Assembly: GCA_032358165.1 (NCBI GenBank)
Contig: JAALGY010000020.1
Location: 2,046,001 to 2,110,000, forward strand
DNA from: Diplosphaera chodatii
Lineage: Eukaryota > Chlorophyta > Trebouxiophyceae > Prasiolales > Stichococcaceae
Direction: 5' to 3'
DNA length: 64,000 bases
This document shows positions 32,301 through 44,588 of the stretch, piece after piece. How positions within the stretch are numbered: the stretch's first letter is position 1; each line of letters starts with the position of its first letter. Position numbers and translations under genes: made by a program. The notes below the pieces were generated by a model. It was not told the origin of the DNA, searched no databases, and was given only the letters and a program-made list of their open reading frames with translations.

Positions 32301-35300
32301 CTTTCAGGGGATTTAGGATTGCCATGGGACTATGGGATGCGAAATTGTATCTTGTGCACCGTAAGCAGGGTGACAGCCAGGAAGCTGCATCGCAACTCAC
32401 GTGTGCACCTTGTACTGGCAATTTATCCAGCGTCTTGGCGTAGGTATCTTTTATTCAAGTAAAACTGAAATTTCACTAAGTGATAATGACATAAATTTTG
32501 ACTGTTTATCGATGTCTGCGCAGGGGTACTCAGCCATCAAGGAGCGCTTCTCAACAGCGGTGGCGGCGCAGAACGCTGCGCTGCTGCGTGCAAAGGCGGA
32601 CGCGATGCCGCCAGGCGCCGGTGACGGCCAGAGGTGACCTTCTGACGCTTGTCACTGCTACACCGCCCATCTCATTCATCACTCCCCTCATGACATCTTG
32701 AGCGCATGCTTGCCCGCAGCGGAGAACACTGCAATGCACCCGCCTGCTCTGCAACCTGCTGAGCTTCCCACATCAAAAGCTTGTGCCATCCGTTGCAAAG
32801 TCCAGTCAGTGCTCCTGCTGCACAGACAAACCTGCCTTACACAGCCTGTGTCCACAATCCATGTGCAAAACCTTCAAACAGCTCACATGCGTCGAGTTAT
32901 CTCTCGATTTTGCAACACGCAGGACGCCGTCACGCCCAGGGACTCCGGTGCTACAGGGCCGCCGCAGCGCTGATGCCCTGGGCCTGCCCAACGGCGGTGC
33001 TGCCCTGGTGAACAACAGCAGCGCTGCCGCCACCGCAGGCAGCAGCGCGGATGGCATCAGGAAGCGGGAAGCTGGCCAGGTGAGCAGCATCACCATACTG
33101 ACATGCTAGTTGTAGTGGAATAGATTCTCGATAAAGGGCTGCCAGAGATGTGTATGCCACGGGGCGCCGCGCTTCATCAAATAATTTATGACCTGATGGG
33201 GCTTCCTGCATCGCCCGGCTTTTTCCCCGGCGTATTCTCCCTCCCTCCCGCCGAGGCACCTGCACGCCGAGGCACCTGCACCCTGCTCGCGCAAGTTTTG
33301 GGTCTGGGGTTTGGGGTTCTCTTGCTGTTCTTCTGGGATCTGGGATGGGATCTTTGTTGGATCTGGGATCTGGGTTGTCGGGATCTGGGTTTCCTGTTTA
33401 AGGTTTGGGGTTTGGGGGTTTACCCATTGCAGGACTACTACCGCGGTCGCGGGCTGAAGTCCCAACATCAGCCTATCTGGGAGAGAGCACGTTGCATTGT
33501 TTGCAGAGCATTCATACAAATGCTGACTTGAACCCTACCGAGTTGCACTGCCCAGGTCAAGCTGCAGCTGCACGCGCACGAGGCGTGGGTGCCGGTCGAG
33601 CGGCAGGCGGGCGGGATGCCGGGTGGCCAAGAGTCTTCCGTCAGCACAGGTGTGTGTTTTTGCAAGGCTCCTCTTGAAATGCTGCAGCCGCAGGCGAATT
33701 TTCGCAAGGCCTTGTTGTTGGGCCCTTTGTCCAAGCTGAACCGCAGTATGAAGCTTCAGCATCGAAGGAAGGCAGCCGGCGAGGTGGCATAGCGTGTGCA
33801 TGTCAATCATTGACATACAGCATGTAGCCCACTCTAAAGTCTGAGTCGCACACAACTTGCACATCTGAGACGCTGTTGCAGAATTTATACATGATGGAGT
33901 ATCGGGGTCCTGCCCGGCAGCCCTTTCCATGCAGCAACCCTGCACATCATGCTACAAACCCTGATCCCCGCTGCAGGGCCGCCAGTGGAGGAGGGGGTGG
34001 AGGTGCGCCTGGATGTGGACGGCAGGGGTGCCGTGGTGGCGCCCGCCCAGGCGGCGGCCGCCGCGCTGCTGACGCCCGCGCCGGCGAGCAGGCAGGACCC
34101 TGCTGCAGGGCCCCAGCCGCCCCACGAGCGGCCCCCATCCGGCGGCAGCATCACCTCCAGCGCCGCTGCCTCCGCCGTGGCGCACGCCGCCTCGGTGGGG
34201 ACTGCATGGCTGCTCAATCTGCTGAGCGACATCAGTTGCCGAGTCGGGTGCCACAAGTGCAGAGCACAAGGGTTTCAGTGCCATATTGGTGACACGTCCA
34301 TTGAAGCTGTGCGCTGATCCCGTCATGCCAGCAACATAATCACCTGTGGCTAGCGACGAAACCGGTGTTGGCAGAAGGCGCCGCCATTGCATGGGACTGA
34401 AGTCCTCAGACGCACGATCGTGCATTTAGCATGTGCAGCAAGCACCTGCACGAGTACCTGCGCAGGGGATGAGCAGCTTTGCGGCAGCGCCGCCGCGGCT
34501 GGACGGCACCAACCTGATGTCGGTGGCGGCGGCGACGGCGGTGGCGGCCGCCGACAAGCAGGCGCATGGTGTCGCTTCGCCGTCGCGGGGCCACTCGCCG
34601 CCGCCCCGCCTCGGCAGCCCCGGCCTCGTGCAGGTAGCGGCTGATTGTGTGCCCGGACAGCAGGCATTCAGGTACAAGCAGACGGTCTGCCAACAGGGAA
34701 TTCTGCGGCCATCTTGCAGGAGGCCCCGCACCGCCGCCGAGTTTTGACAGCCAGGCACTGGTCCTGCCACATGTCCAGCAAACTCTGGGTTAAAAACGGA
34801 TGAGATGCAGCCTGTGCTGCAGAGCCGCCGTGCGGCGCGCAAGCCGGCCAGCAACCTGGGCGGCTCGGCGGCGGGCGCGACAGGGCAGCGCCTGGCGCCG
34901 GAGCTGGTGGACGCGCTCGTCGGCGCCGCGCGCTTCGTGTTCGACCGCATCCGGCGGCTGAAGCAGGACATGGCGGCGGCACGGCTGGAGATGCTGCGGG
35001 GTGGGCCCCTGGCTGCTCCCATGCCGCCGCTGCCTGCCAGGAGCCGTTGGCAGGCCCTGTGCCGCCTGGTCTTTGCCTGCTCTGGGCATGTTGCGGCGGA
35101 TCACTTGGCTTTCCTGACCTGCTGGTCCTGGCGGAGGGCTTAGCTGAAACCACCCTGTGCTGCTTGCAGGCCTGCTGCAGGGCAGCGCATCGGGTGTGGA
35201 GTTCGAGCAGCGCCACTTCCGGCGCGCTATCCCGGCGGGCAGCGACCCGGCTGCGGCGCTGCCCAAGACCGCCGCCTGGATCCGCAACGTCTTCCGCATG

Positions 35301-37564
35301 GTGGGTGTGCAGGCCGGCCAGAAATTGCAAGGGTTTTTTTGTTGCACTGCAACTGCCCCGTCATTGGCAGCATTTCATGGTGACTGCGCACACAAGGTCC
35401 ATGCTAACCCACATGCTGCCATGTGTACAACGCACATTCCTCATGTCTGCAGGAGGATGTGCTGCTGCAGCACGTCAGCGGCGACCAGCTGGTCTTTGAC
35501 GCCGTGGTCGAGGGCGTCCTGCAGCTGCTGCAGGTCTGCCTCTCAGCGCGCTGCAGAACTGTGCTGCGGTCAGTTGCAGCGCCACTCCATTGTGCATAGG
35601 CGACTGCGCTCCGAACTGCAGCACGACCCAGCTTGCAGCAGTACACGTCCCAAGCGTATCCGCATGTAGGGCGTACCCCTGTTGGTCTACACACCTTGGC
35701 AACTTAGGATGCCCGATGGCTGCAGCTGCCGGTGGCGGTGGGGGAGGCGGAGTGCCCCGAGACGCTGCTGCTGGACCGGGGGCGGCTGGTGGCGGCGCAG
35801 AACGAGCTGCAGCGGCTGAGCCTGACCGCCGCCGCGCTGCTCATCGCCGCGCAGCTGCTGGCCATGAAGCGCCTGCCGCCCGGCACCTCCTCCCCCGAGA
35901 ACCGGCGGTGCGTGACGACCGTCACGCTATGGAGCACCTGTCACGGGACATTTTGCCTGAGCGTGCGGATGGCGTTTGCATTGCAACAGGATGTGGGTGA
36001 CCCAGACACCATGATCTGGAGCAACTTTAGGGTGCGTTGGCACTGGTGTTTATATGGTCCCTGGGCTGGCCAACCAATCTGGTTGCAAGTGTGGACCTGT
36101 GTTGGTGTGCAGGTTCTACGGCGCGGTGCGTGACCGCTTCAGCTCGCTGCTGGCCCAGCCGGACGTCAGCATGCCGGCTCTGGTGGCGGAGCTGGACGCC
36201 CTGCTGCAGGTGTGGCCCCAACAGCCCCAGCACCACCACCACCCTGTGCTGCAGCAGCTGGACATGTGTTTTGACAGACTCTCTGGTGTTGGCAGTCGGT
36301 TGCTCCTTTTATCGCTCATTTCATCGCATCTGAACTCCGAAAGGCCGAAGCCCAACAATCTTGTTCGCCTGCCGAGAACAGCAGCACACAGCACTCCAGT
36401 GATTCAACCTTCACAATGCACCATTGCAAGTGTGGATGCCTTTCATGGTGTGAATGCCCTGTGTCTGCGCCCCGGCAGGCGAGGTGCGCGGCGACGACGG
36501 CGCTGCCCGGGGCCTCGGCTGGCGGCGGCGCCGGCGGCGGCGGGGACCGCGAGCTGGTGGGCCGCCTGCTGGCGCGCATCTTCAGCACCGAGGACCCGGT
36601 GTACCAGAAGGTGCAGCGTGGCGTGGTCGCCGCCCTGCGCCTGCTGCTGCTGGAGAAGGTGGGGGTCCCCTTTCCATCTCCCTTTCTCCGGCACTTTGCC
36701 ATTCCCTATCCCCGAACCTCTAGCAGTGCACCTGTGTGCCACAGCTGCTGAAGGAGGTGCGGCCTGCTCTAAGGCTTCTCGCCATGCCATGCGCCACAGT
36801 CACGTGCGCACAGCATAAACAGTGATAGGCCAGCATGTTGGACGACTGCGGTGTGGCAAAGGAGTGCTGTGGGCTCTGTTTCCCATGTGTATTTCTGCAG
36901 CACTACTGGCTCACACTCAGTTACAGTCAAGTCTATGTCTCATGGACAACCCACCACGCAGCATGGCAATCACTGCAGAGCCCCGCGGAGGCGACGGCGG
37001 TGCTGCGGTCCATCGGCGCGGAGCTGGTGGCGGACGACACGGGGGAGCTGGCGGCGGGGCTGGAGCGCCTGGCCAGCCTCAACTGCCAGGTCTGCCGCCC
37101 CTACTACGCGCAGCTGGTGGCCACCGCCGCCGCGGAGGTGGGTACTGCATTGTAAAGCAGCATCGTTATGTGCATGCTTGTCGCTGCACAACTGTTGCAA
37201 CCCCTGAATGTGTAAGTTCACAGCTATCTGCGTACATGTGCACACACCGCCTGACAGTGCGACAGGCGTGATATGTGCCAACACACCAGGTTGAGGGTGG
37301 CATGGCCTTGGTGACCTGTTGCGTTGGCCCGAGGTGCTGGAAAGTGTCGGCAGATGCCCAAGCCTGATGTTGTTGCCGTGCCATGTTGTAATGCAGGCAA
37401 GGCCGCGGGCGGGGCCGCGTAGGTCGATCGACCTGGCCAGGCGTGCGGCGGCAGACGCACGACGCCGCGCGGAGCAGGGGTCCCCCAACGCCGGCAGCAG
37501 CCGCGGCGGCAGCGGCGAGCGGCCCCGGCGCCACTCCTACGACGACGGCGCGCGGCTGAACTAG
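29322..37564 (+). CDS. T-complex protein 11 (TCP11) family protein
   Basis: A long multi-exon gene whose C-terminal half matches the TCP11 family, alpha-helical proteins found from plants to mammals with no settled plant role. Family-like blocks: FWDVLAEGLAEAPPAWRRL (about 31700-31936), AGYDPAYLRQLFDFL then ASLEAPARSE (32165-32288), ELVDALVGAARFVFDRIRRL then KQDMAAARLEML (34805-34998) and FEQRHFRRAI (35169-35300). Helical exons continue at about 35452-35534, 35709-35908, 36112-36210, 36478-36657 and 36978-37137; the last exon ends at the TAG at 37562-37564. The proposed start, ATG at 29322, begins exon 29322-29426. It leads into a Gln/Ala/Ser-rich exon (about 29683-30482) and Gly/Ser-rich exons. 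The low-complexity N-terminal part could be a separate gene, as no motif ties it to the TCP11 part. Exon borders are approximate. Confidence 0.75.
33297..33453 (+). repeat. G-rich telomere-like repeat in a TCP11 intron
   Basis: The intron holds runs of TGGGATC and GGTTT/GGGGTTT words, then GTTTACCC, TTGCAGGACTACTAC and CGCGGT (about 33418-33453). A related block (telomere-like TTTAAGGTTTA words, GTTTACCC, GCA-GACTACT) recurs near 56129-56300 in an intron of the BEACH gene. Confidence 0.65.
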
Positions 37565-38840
37565 ACCGCTCACTGGCAGCCTGCTGAGCAGGACCAGCGT
37601 TCGCACTGGCGGCACTGCCGGCAATCTACAGAAGCGCCGGCGATGGGTGTAGCCAATGCGGTTTGCCGGCACTGCAGGAGGCAGGCAGTGTCTGCTGGAC
37701 TGGGAACGCAACTTGGGCGCCGGCCCAGCGCCGGGGTTGGCAACTGCAGCACCCTCAAATCTGTGGCTGCGCCCAGCTAATCGCACAGTCGCAATAGACG
37801 ATCATTGTATTGGAAGGCAAGAGCGCGTCGCACCCGCAGCACTGCCAAACATATTGCTGGTGCAGCGGCAGCAACTGATGACGATAGCAAGCCGATTTGA
37901 TAGTGCCAAATGTGCTCCGCCATCTGGCTACCTAGACACCTATGGAGGGGATCAGGAAATTTGCGAGTGATTGCCGAGGCAAGGCACTGACATGATCTGA
38001 TTGCAAGGCTGAGCAAAGGCAGCAGCAGCAGGGAATGCGGCGATCAGAGTGTACCACTTGCAATGCGTGGAGGCATGAGTGGAGTTGAAATTCCGAGGTC
38101 ACTGGGGGATGTGTTGACAACCTCAACACTGACGTATGGCAAGACCCTTCAGTTGGCGCTTGCTGCATGCAGCAGCTGGTCGTGCAGCAGCTGCAGTATG
38201 ATCATGGCTCCGATCAGGCACTGACTAGACCATGCCATTAGATTTCCAGGACCAGCTTGTTTCGTCAAATGCTGTGTTCGCAAGTCACTGCTTGAGCACC
38301 ATTTTTGTTGCATATCATCGTTGTTGCCTGTACTGCCAACCGCTTGCCACAAATCTGTAAAGCTTGCAATGCTGCTTTTCCAGATAACTTCGACCAACTG
38401 CCCAACATCCTGGCCGATTTCACAACCGTTGGCAACTGTGGGTGGTGTGCCTTGTGCAGCCTCGAGCAAGTCATCTCATGGCTTGTGCTAACACAGATGC
38501 AGCGGAATGCAGATGTTGATCATTTCAAAGTACCAATGTACATCGTTCTCATGTGCAGATTTCAAGATGTTTACGTACACACATACACACACTTACAAGC
38601 ATATAGTAGAACACCAGCGCGGAACGCCGAAGCTCATCATCTGGTAAGGATCCCAGTGCCTGTCTACGCGTCAGGAGCAGTGCAACGACTACAAACCATG
38701 GCTGCCGCGGCATTCACTGTAGTGTACAAACAGGGTGCCACACAAACGCATCTACATGCACGAGCTTGCATGGTGTGTGCCTCCGGCGCTGCCATAGTGA
38801 TGGTAGTGGCACTCAGCAGAGCAACAGCTGGTGGTGCTCC
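37565..38840. other. Convergent spacer between the TCP11 and BTB genes
   Basis: About 1.3 kb between the stop of the plus-strand TCP11 gene and the stop of the minus-strand BTB gene. It should contain both 3' UTRs. It is less GC-rich than the genes and contains no recognisable exon. A plus-strand frame at 38305-39273 overlaps antisense BTB sequence and is probably chance. Confidence 0.45.
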
Positions 38841-39802
38841 TCAGAACATGCATGCCCGCTTCACCTCCAGCCCCGCTAACTCCTCGTCGGTCAGCGATTG
38901 CTTGCGCTTCCCCGCGGTGGTGGCCATGCCACCCAGGATGCGACTACGCGCCTGCAAGATCTCGACCAGCACGCCTTTGGGCAGGCGTTCCAGCCAAGCG
39001 GTGGGTGGTCGTTTCTTTAGCGTCCTACAGCAATTTCACAGGGCATTTCGACCAGGCCACTTCGTTTCTGCTGTGCAGTGCACGTTGCTGATGAGTTCAT
39101 GCACAGCCCGCCATCAGTCCTTGACACTATCACTTGAACTGCTTGCCCAGCTTCAGCACCACAGCTTACCTGTTGTTGGTTATGCCCTGCAAGTGCCCGG
39201 CTGCAAACTCCACGCAGCGTGTGGTGAAGTGCGGCACTTGAAATTTGGTGGCCGTCTCCAGGTGAAGGGGTAGATTGTGCGTGTTGAGGATGATCCTGTC
39301 GAGGTACTCATGGCAGGCTTCGAGCAGGCGCGGCATGTCGTACTTTGCTGTGACCCGCATGCAGCTGGCGACGTTGACGGCGTCAACATTGAATTTGGAC
39401 CCCGCGTACGCGTGGTTCAGCATCAGAATCACATCTTCAGACTTGTCCACCAGAGTCACACGGTCATCAGCCGATGCAGCGCCATCTGTGGTCCCCTTGC
39501 CTTCCTTGAGATCCGCAAACATGTTCCTGCGCAGGTTTGACGTAACGCCAGTTGATCGGTCAGTCTATTGAATGTGCTTGATGCACAAACTTGCACATGC
39601 ATGCATGTTAGGAAGAATGCGCAGCAACCTGGCACAGCAAACCAAAGACTCACGCAAGCACCACAGATGCTGCTGCCATCATGGTCTTGGACGCGGCAAA
39701 CTCATGTCCGTCTGCTGACACGATGGTAAGATCACTGATTGGTGCCACGCGCTGCATGACAGCGCTTGCCTCCGCACACAACCCCTCGACCGGTGCCGCC
39801 AT
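38841..39802 (-). CDS. BTB/POZ domain protein
   Basis: Compact three-exon gene: 39654-39802 (ATG at 39802), 39170-39526 and 38841-39024 (TGA at 38841-38843); both splices keep phase and use GT-AG. The protein, about 229 residues, is almost entirely a BTB/POZ fold with its C-terminal extension. Visible blocks are SDLTIVSADGHEFAASKTMM, then SVVLARNMF, NHAYAGSKFNVDAVNVAS, CMRVTAKYDMPRLLEAC and HEYLDRIIL. The family dimerises and often bridges substrates to cullin-3 ubiquitin ligases. No second domain (MATH, Kelch, ankyrin) is present, so a specific partner cannot be named. The basic C-terminus (GKRKQ, then VKRACMF) could be a nuclear signal. Confidence 0.85.
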
Positions 39803-40424
39803 TGTGGTCACTTGAAACCGTCTGTCAGCAACGTGCGTGGTCTTGACAGCTTCTTAGCAGGAACGTCGACAGCCTAGCTCACTGCTGAAGGACTATTTGG
39901 CTGTCCCAAGCGTTTCAAGCGACGATGGGATCCAGCTGCATGATCCTGCCGAGCATTCGCATTACCACTGGGTCGACCTCGGCACGCCTGCTCAAGGTCT
40001 GCGTCATTCAACAGCGAGCAACGTCGCAGTGCTTGTTTGATGTTCAATACTAGATTGTAGCGGGTGTTGCCCAAAAATACAGTTGTGTCGGACCAGGCAG
40101 TACAAATGCAGATCCGCAAAAACCCTCTATCTGAAACTTTCATCATGGCACATCGTATGTGTTCGTTACTGCTTTGGACATCTGCTATCCGATTGCCGAT
40201 TGCCAATCTGCCGTCAACCATCAGCAACACCGCAACGGCAACAGACATCAAGTAAGCCCGTGATGCTGCCATGACCTTGCATGGCAGCACATGGGTCTGA
40301 AGTAGACACACTGCGGAGTGCTGCATGACCAGCATGAAAGGCTGCGAATGACCCCTGGGAGCCGCTGTGTGCTACGGAGGTAGCTGGTGACCTGAGCGTA
40401 TGACCCTGACTGCAGCCTGGACTG
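39803..40424. other. Spacer between the BTB and CtpA genes
   Basis: Both neighbours are on the minus strand, so this should be the promoter of the BTB gene and the 3' UTR of CtpA. A minus-strand frame at 39874-40335 contains an internal ATG at 40272 followed by a signal-peptide-like stretch (MAASRAYLMSVAVAVLLMVD). The rest has no recognisable family, and I do not call it a gene. Confidence 0.4.
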
Positions 40425-43400
40425 TCATTTGAACAATGACGGCGCATCGCTGGCAGTCAAAACTTTGCAGAAACCGCCCTCGGCGCCCGGCGCAGGCAGG
40501 CTGCCGTCGGGGATCTCTATGTCTGGCTGAATCCCCTTTTTGTTGATGTCCACCCCAGCCGGCGTCTGGTACCGCGATACTGTCACAGCCACCGCTGAGC
40601 CTGCACATGGGCCAAGGATAACCCTTACAGTGACCACTTGTACTGATGGTCCTTCTCAATATGCCGCCCATTGCTGTGCCAAGTAATCTGTGATCGCACC
40701 GCCAAATAGCGAGAGCAATTCCACTGCACGCACCGTCGGACAGGGCGACCACGGTCTGGATGAGGCCCTTGCCGAAGGTGCGCTCGCCGGCCACGACCGC
40801 CCGCCTGTTGTCCTGCAGCGCCCCCGCCAGCACCTGCGGAGAGCCGGCATGTCAAGCCCTGGCATCCCACGTGCCGGAATCGACATGGCCAAGTGTCACG
40901 TGCTCGAAGCCCTGTTAGCAATGACATGCATTGGGCAGAGAATGAACAGTCGCGCTGCAGCTGTCTCAATTGGGAGCACAGTCTCCATTGACAGCAAGCC
41001 CTGCACAACACCACCAAAGCAGCAAGCGAACAAGATGGTAGTTGCCGCATCAGGTTGGATACCTCAGAGGCGCTGGCTGTGCCGCGGTTCACGAGCAGGG
41101 ACAGCGGCGCGGCAGGCTCCAGTGCACCGCCGTCTGCCTCATATGTGTCCCTGCAGATTTCCAGTTTGCTCAAAATGACAGACATGGTGCAACGCATGAA
41201 CCCACATCCGCCTCACTGATGTACCTGTACATCACTTTGGGCAGCAGGTGTTGTGAGACATTCCTGCAGCTTGCACCGTGGCACATCTGCCCACCTGACG
41301 CCGGTGCTGTCAGCAATCAACACAATGTCGCCCTGCTCCAGCCACATCTTGGCTACCTGCAGAGCGCAGAAACCATAGCATGATGCTAGAGTTGCCCATC
41401 ATGCATGTCGTGCTACGTGATGCTCCGAGTGCCTATGCATGTCGGGCGTTATGCCTGACCTGTCGATGGGTTGTCAGCGATGCTGGTGGTGTGAACATGC
41501 CTGGTGCTTCCGCAATCGAGATGCTCACCTGCACGCCCGCTGGGAAGGAGCCGCCACCGTTGTTTCGGATGTCCAGGACATACCGTGCGGCGCCCTTCTT
41601 CTGCGGGGTGTTCGGGGCACGGTCCGAGTCGTGGCACCATGCAGCGATCAAACAGCGATGCAGGGTCCAGGCGTGTGATGCTGAACACTTGACCGGCAAA
41701 GCAAGCAGGCGCAGGGGCTGCTCACCTGGAGCGCTCTGATGGCGTCCCGCATGGCGTCTGGCGTCTGCTTGCTGAAGGTGGCAACCCGGATGTAGCCCAG
41801 CGGCTTGGTGCTGTCGGCGCCGCCGCCGCCACCGCCGCTGCAGAACTCCGAGGTCACTGGCTGGTACTGGATCGGCTGCCGCGTCAGCGTGACGTCCCTC
41901 CTGCCGCCGCCCCGAGCTGCCTGCACTGTGAGCGTGACCTGCAGGGGCAGCGTCTGTTATTGCTTGCCACCACAAAGATCCGGTGGACATTTGGCACACA
42001 TCCTGTGCAGGGTTTTGACCGTCGAGGCAAGACATCGCTCAACGGCCAGCAGTGAAGCATTCGAGGCATCACTTCTCGCTGGTTGTTATGGCTCAGGCGC
42101 GCAACACAGAGGCTGTCGTGCAGCTCTGGTATTGCTCCGATGGCAACACTGGCAGCACCATGTGCGTAGGTGACACAGTCGTGTGTTTGTGTCTGACTGG
42201 GGTGTGAGAGTGCTGCAGGGCCTGCCTGGCTGTCCTTGGCGCCCTGCAGCAGGGCGCCGAACTCGTACAGGCTGATGTCCCTGGCCGCCCGCCCGTCGAT
42301 GGCCAGCACCTCGTCCTGCGGCCGGATGCCCGCCCTGTCGGCCGGGCCGCCGGGGGCAGGGGTGATGACCTGGCAGGCGGCATGTGCAGCGGTCCGGATG
42401 CTTGGCAGCTGTACACCCTCTGCAAGGCTGCCGCTCAGTTCCACAAAGCACGGCAGCGCAGCTGCGAGAAACCAGGACGGCCTGCCAGGGCAGCAAGTAG
42501 GCTTCGGCCTCACCAGTAAACCCTGGCCGTCGGGCGCGGAGGCCAGCTCCAGCCCCACGCCCGTCAGCGCGCCGCCCTTGTTGCCCTGCTGCAGGGCCGC
42601 ATACCGCGCCGGCTCCTGCGGGCAACAGATGGCGGCTCACCATACCCCTATGTCACTTGCACGGCAGCTGCGTACATATCTGTAAAGGATTGCAGACGGA
42701 GCCCCTGCATAATGCCTCCGCAGTGTGGCAGTGTCGGGTCGGTGCGCATTCCAATGGGTATCCTCTGATGTCCCCTAAAGCCACACTCATTACAGGGTCA
42801 CTGTGCAGCATCATGGTGTTGTGTCAGGTCCTTTGCCATCTGAGGAGTACCAAAAAGCGGGTGAAGGGATCGTTGAGCAGCGCCAGCATCTTGCGGACGG
42901 CTGCGTACGTCTCCTCCCGGTCGCCCATCCGCTCCTCCTTCAGTGCCTTTTCTCGCACCTGCTCATGCGCGCATAGTGACGTTCCCACAGCGGCGAATGC
43001 CCGAGGTTGTGCTGACTATGCGACTGCCGCATGCTTGCTACAGGGTGCCCAACTTCCCTGCACTTCCTGCACCCATAAGCCCGACCGACTCGAAGCAATT
43101 ATATAAAGACGACTTCGCCCACCCTGAACCAGGTGTTGCCATTGAAGGTTTTGTCGACATACGCCCGGTCCACGGCTCGCCAGGCTTCCAGGTACAACAG
43201 CTGCTCGTTGGTTATGGCCTGCGCAGCCGGCGGCGGCAGCAGCGGCAGCACCCCCAGGAGTATGCTGGCGCTGGCGGCGGCGGTTGCGGCTGTAACGCCA
43301 GCCTGCAACGCTATGGATACCATGGTGTGCTGCCTTCAGCAGGTCATCATGCAGAAGCCTAGGACGCTAGCAGCGGTCAGTCCACATGGCTGCCCACACC

Positions 43401-43506
43401 GTGCTGCTCACCCATCTGATGAATCCATGGAGGCTGCGTGCAGACGCCGCCGCTGTGCAGACGGCTGGGCTGTGCGCCGCATCCTTGCCCGCATCCTCGC
43501 CGGCAT
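40425..43506 (-). CDS. ctpA: Chloroplast carboxyl-terminal processing protease (D1 maturation)
   Basis: Thylakoid-lumen serine protease that trims the C-terminus of the photosystem II D1 precursor so the Mn cluster can assemble. Blocks in family order: LYLEAWRAVDRAYVDKTFNG (about 43118-43334); EERMGDREETYAAVRKMLAL then NDPFTRF (42850-42970); TGVGLELA (42515-42620). A PDZ domain follows, APGGPADRAGIRPQDEVLAI (42230-42370), then LGYIRVATF (41740-41935), DIRNNGGGSFPAGVQ (41530-41615) and IADSTGVR (41300-41355). The active site has the RGTASASE serine (41072-41074) and the TFGKG lysine (40768-40770). They lie 25 residues apart in the spliced protein, the spacing of the algal D1 protease Ser/Lys dyad. 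It ends at the stop at 40425. An upstream exon from the ATG at 43506 looks like an Arg/Ser/Ala-rich transit peptide and joins in phase via an acceptor near 43330. Translation could instead begin at 43323. Confidence 0.92.
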
Positions 43507-44588
43507 GCTGTCTACTGACGCCTCGAGCCAGCAAGCTGCGCCTGTGGCGGTGGAGCACACTTGGTTCTGATCAGAGAGCATTCAAAGTGAGTGCGCTTTC
43601 TGCGCACAAGATGGTGTAGGTGCATATGCCACACATCAAGGTTAGTCCTTGTGCAGGCGACCGAATCACCTGACAGCATCGGCGTGACGGACTGTGCTGA
43701 AGGGTGTCAGACAGCAGCAGTGCTGCCGCAAGGGCTGGCTGCGCGGGCGAGCGCCACCCGCAGGTGCGCCGTGGACATGCATTGTGTCAGCAAGCACGCC
43801 AGCGTTCAGTGCGTTGCAACCTGCCCCGGATGTTATCCACCGGCAAAGAGCTGCACAAGCTGCGCAAGGCAATGAATGCCGCGACAGGTCGTTGGCACTG
43901 CAGCATGGCTGTGCACTCAGGATTAGTCATCCTCCCCCAGGCACGGTGGTTACATTTGCGAGGCAAGCAACAGCCACTTGCTTCAACGGCACCATTTCAT
44001 CAAACAGTCTTCTGTGGCTGACAGGAGCCTCAACATCAGGTTGCCGATGCGTTGCGGATAGTTCACGGTCCGATTTTGACTGTTACTTGTGCAATGGGCA
44101 AAATCTTTGCTGTGTACATGCCCGTCAGACGCTGTCGACTGCAGCAGCCCACACCATACAGAGGATCTGCTTTATTGCATACATGATTAAAAGCGAAGCA
44201 ATGCGGCACGATCGATGACCATACGCATTGAGGCTCTCGTAAGTTTCAAGCATAGGTGCAAGCCACTGGCCAACGCCAATCGTTCCTCAGATCTTTCGCT
44301 GCAATGAGGACAACAGCGCATGCAGAGGCAAATGACATCCTCACAGCACGTGATACGGATTGTAAGATCATGTGCACCATCCATGCTTGCCCTTGTGGCG
44401 CAGGTGCAATGAAGCATCATGGCATTGCCATCACACCTGAGTGATGGCAATGCATTGCTGCGTTTGATTACATTGCAGGTCGCTAGCTGACCAACCAGGA
44501 CGTTGCGCGCCGTGACAACGTCAGTCCTGCTGAAGGCTGGTTGGGACGATCAGCTGGATGCTGGCACCTGCGGCAAGCAATTACAACC
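43507..44588. other. Divergent promoter region of ctpA and the BEACH gene
   Basis: About 1.1 kb between the start codons of two divergently transcribed genes, so it should contain both promoters. It is less GC-rich than the flanking exons. I find no recognisable exon and no motif I can name with confidence. Confidence 0.45.

Noticed and set aside
39874..40335. A 153-codon minus-strand frame with a signal-peptide-like start
   Set aside because: No family resemblance, and it sits in the short spacer expected to hold the BTB promoter and ctpA 3' UTR. There is no independent support.
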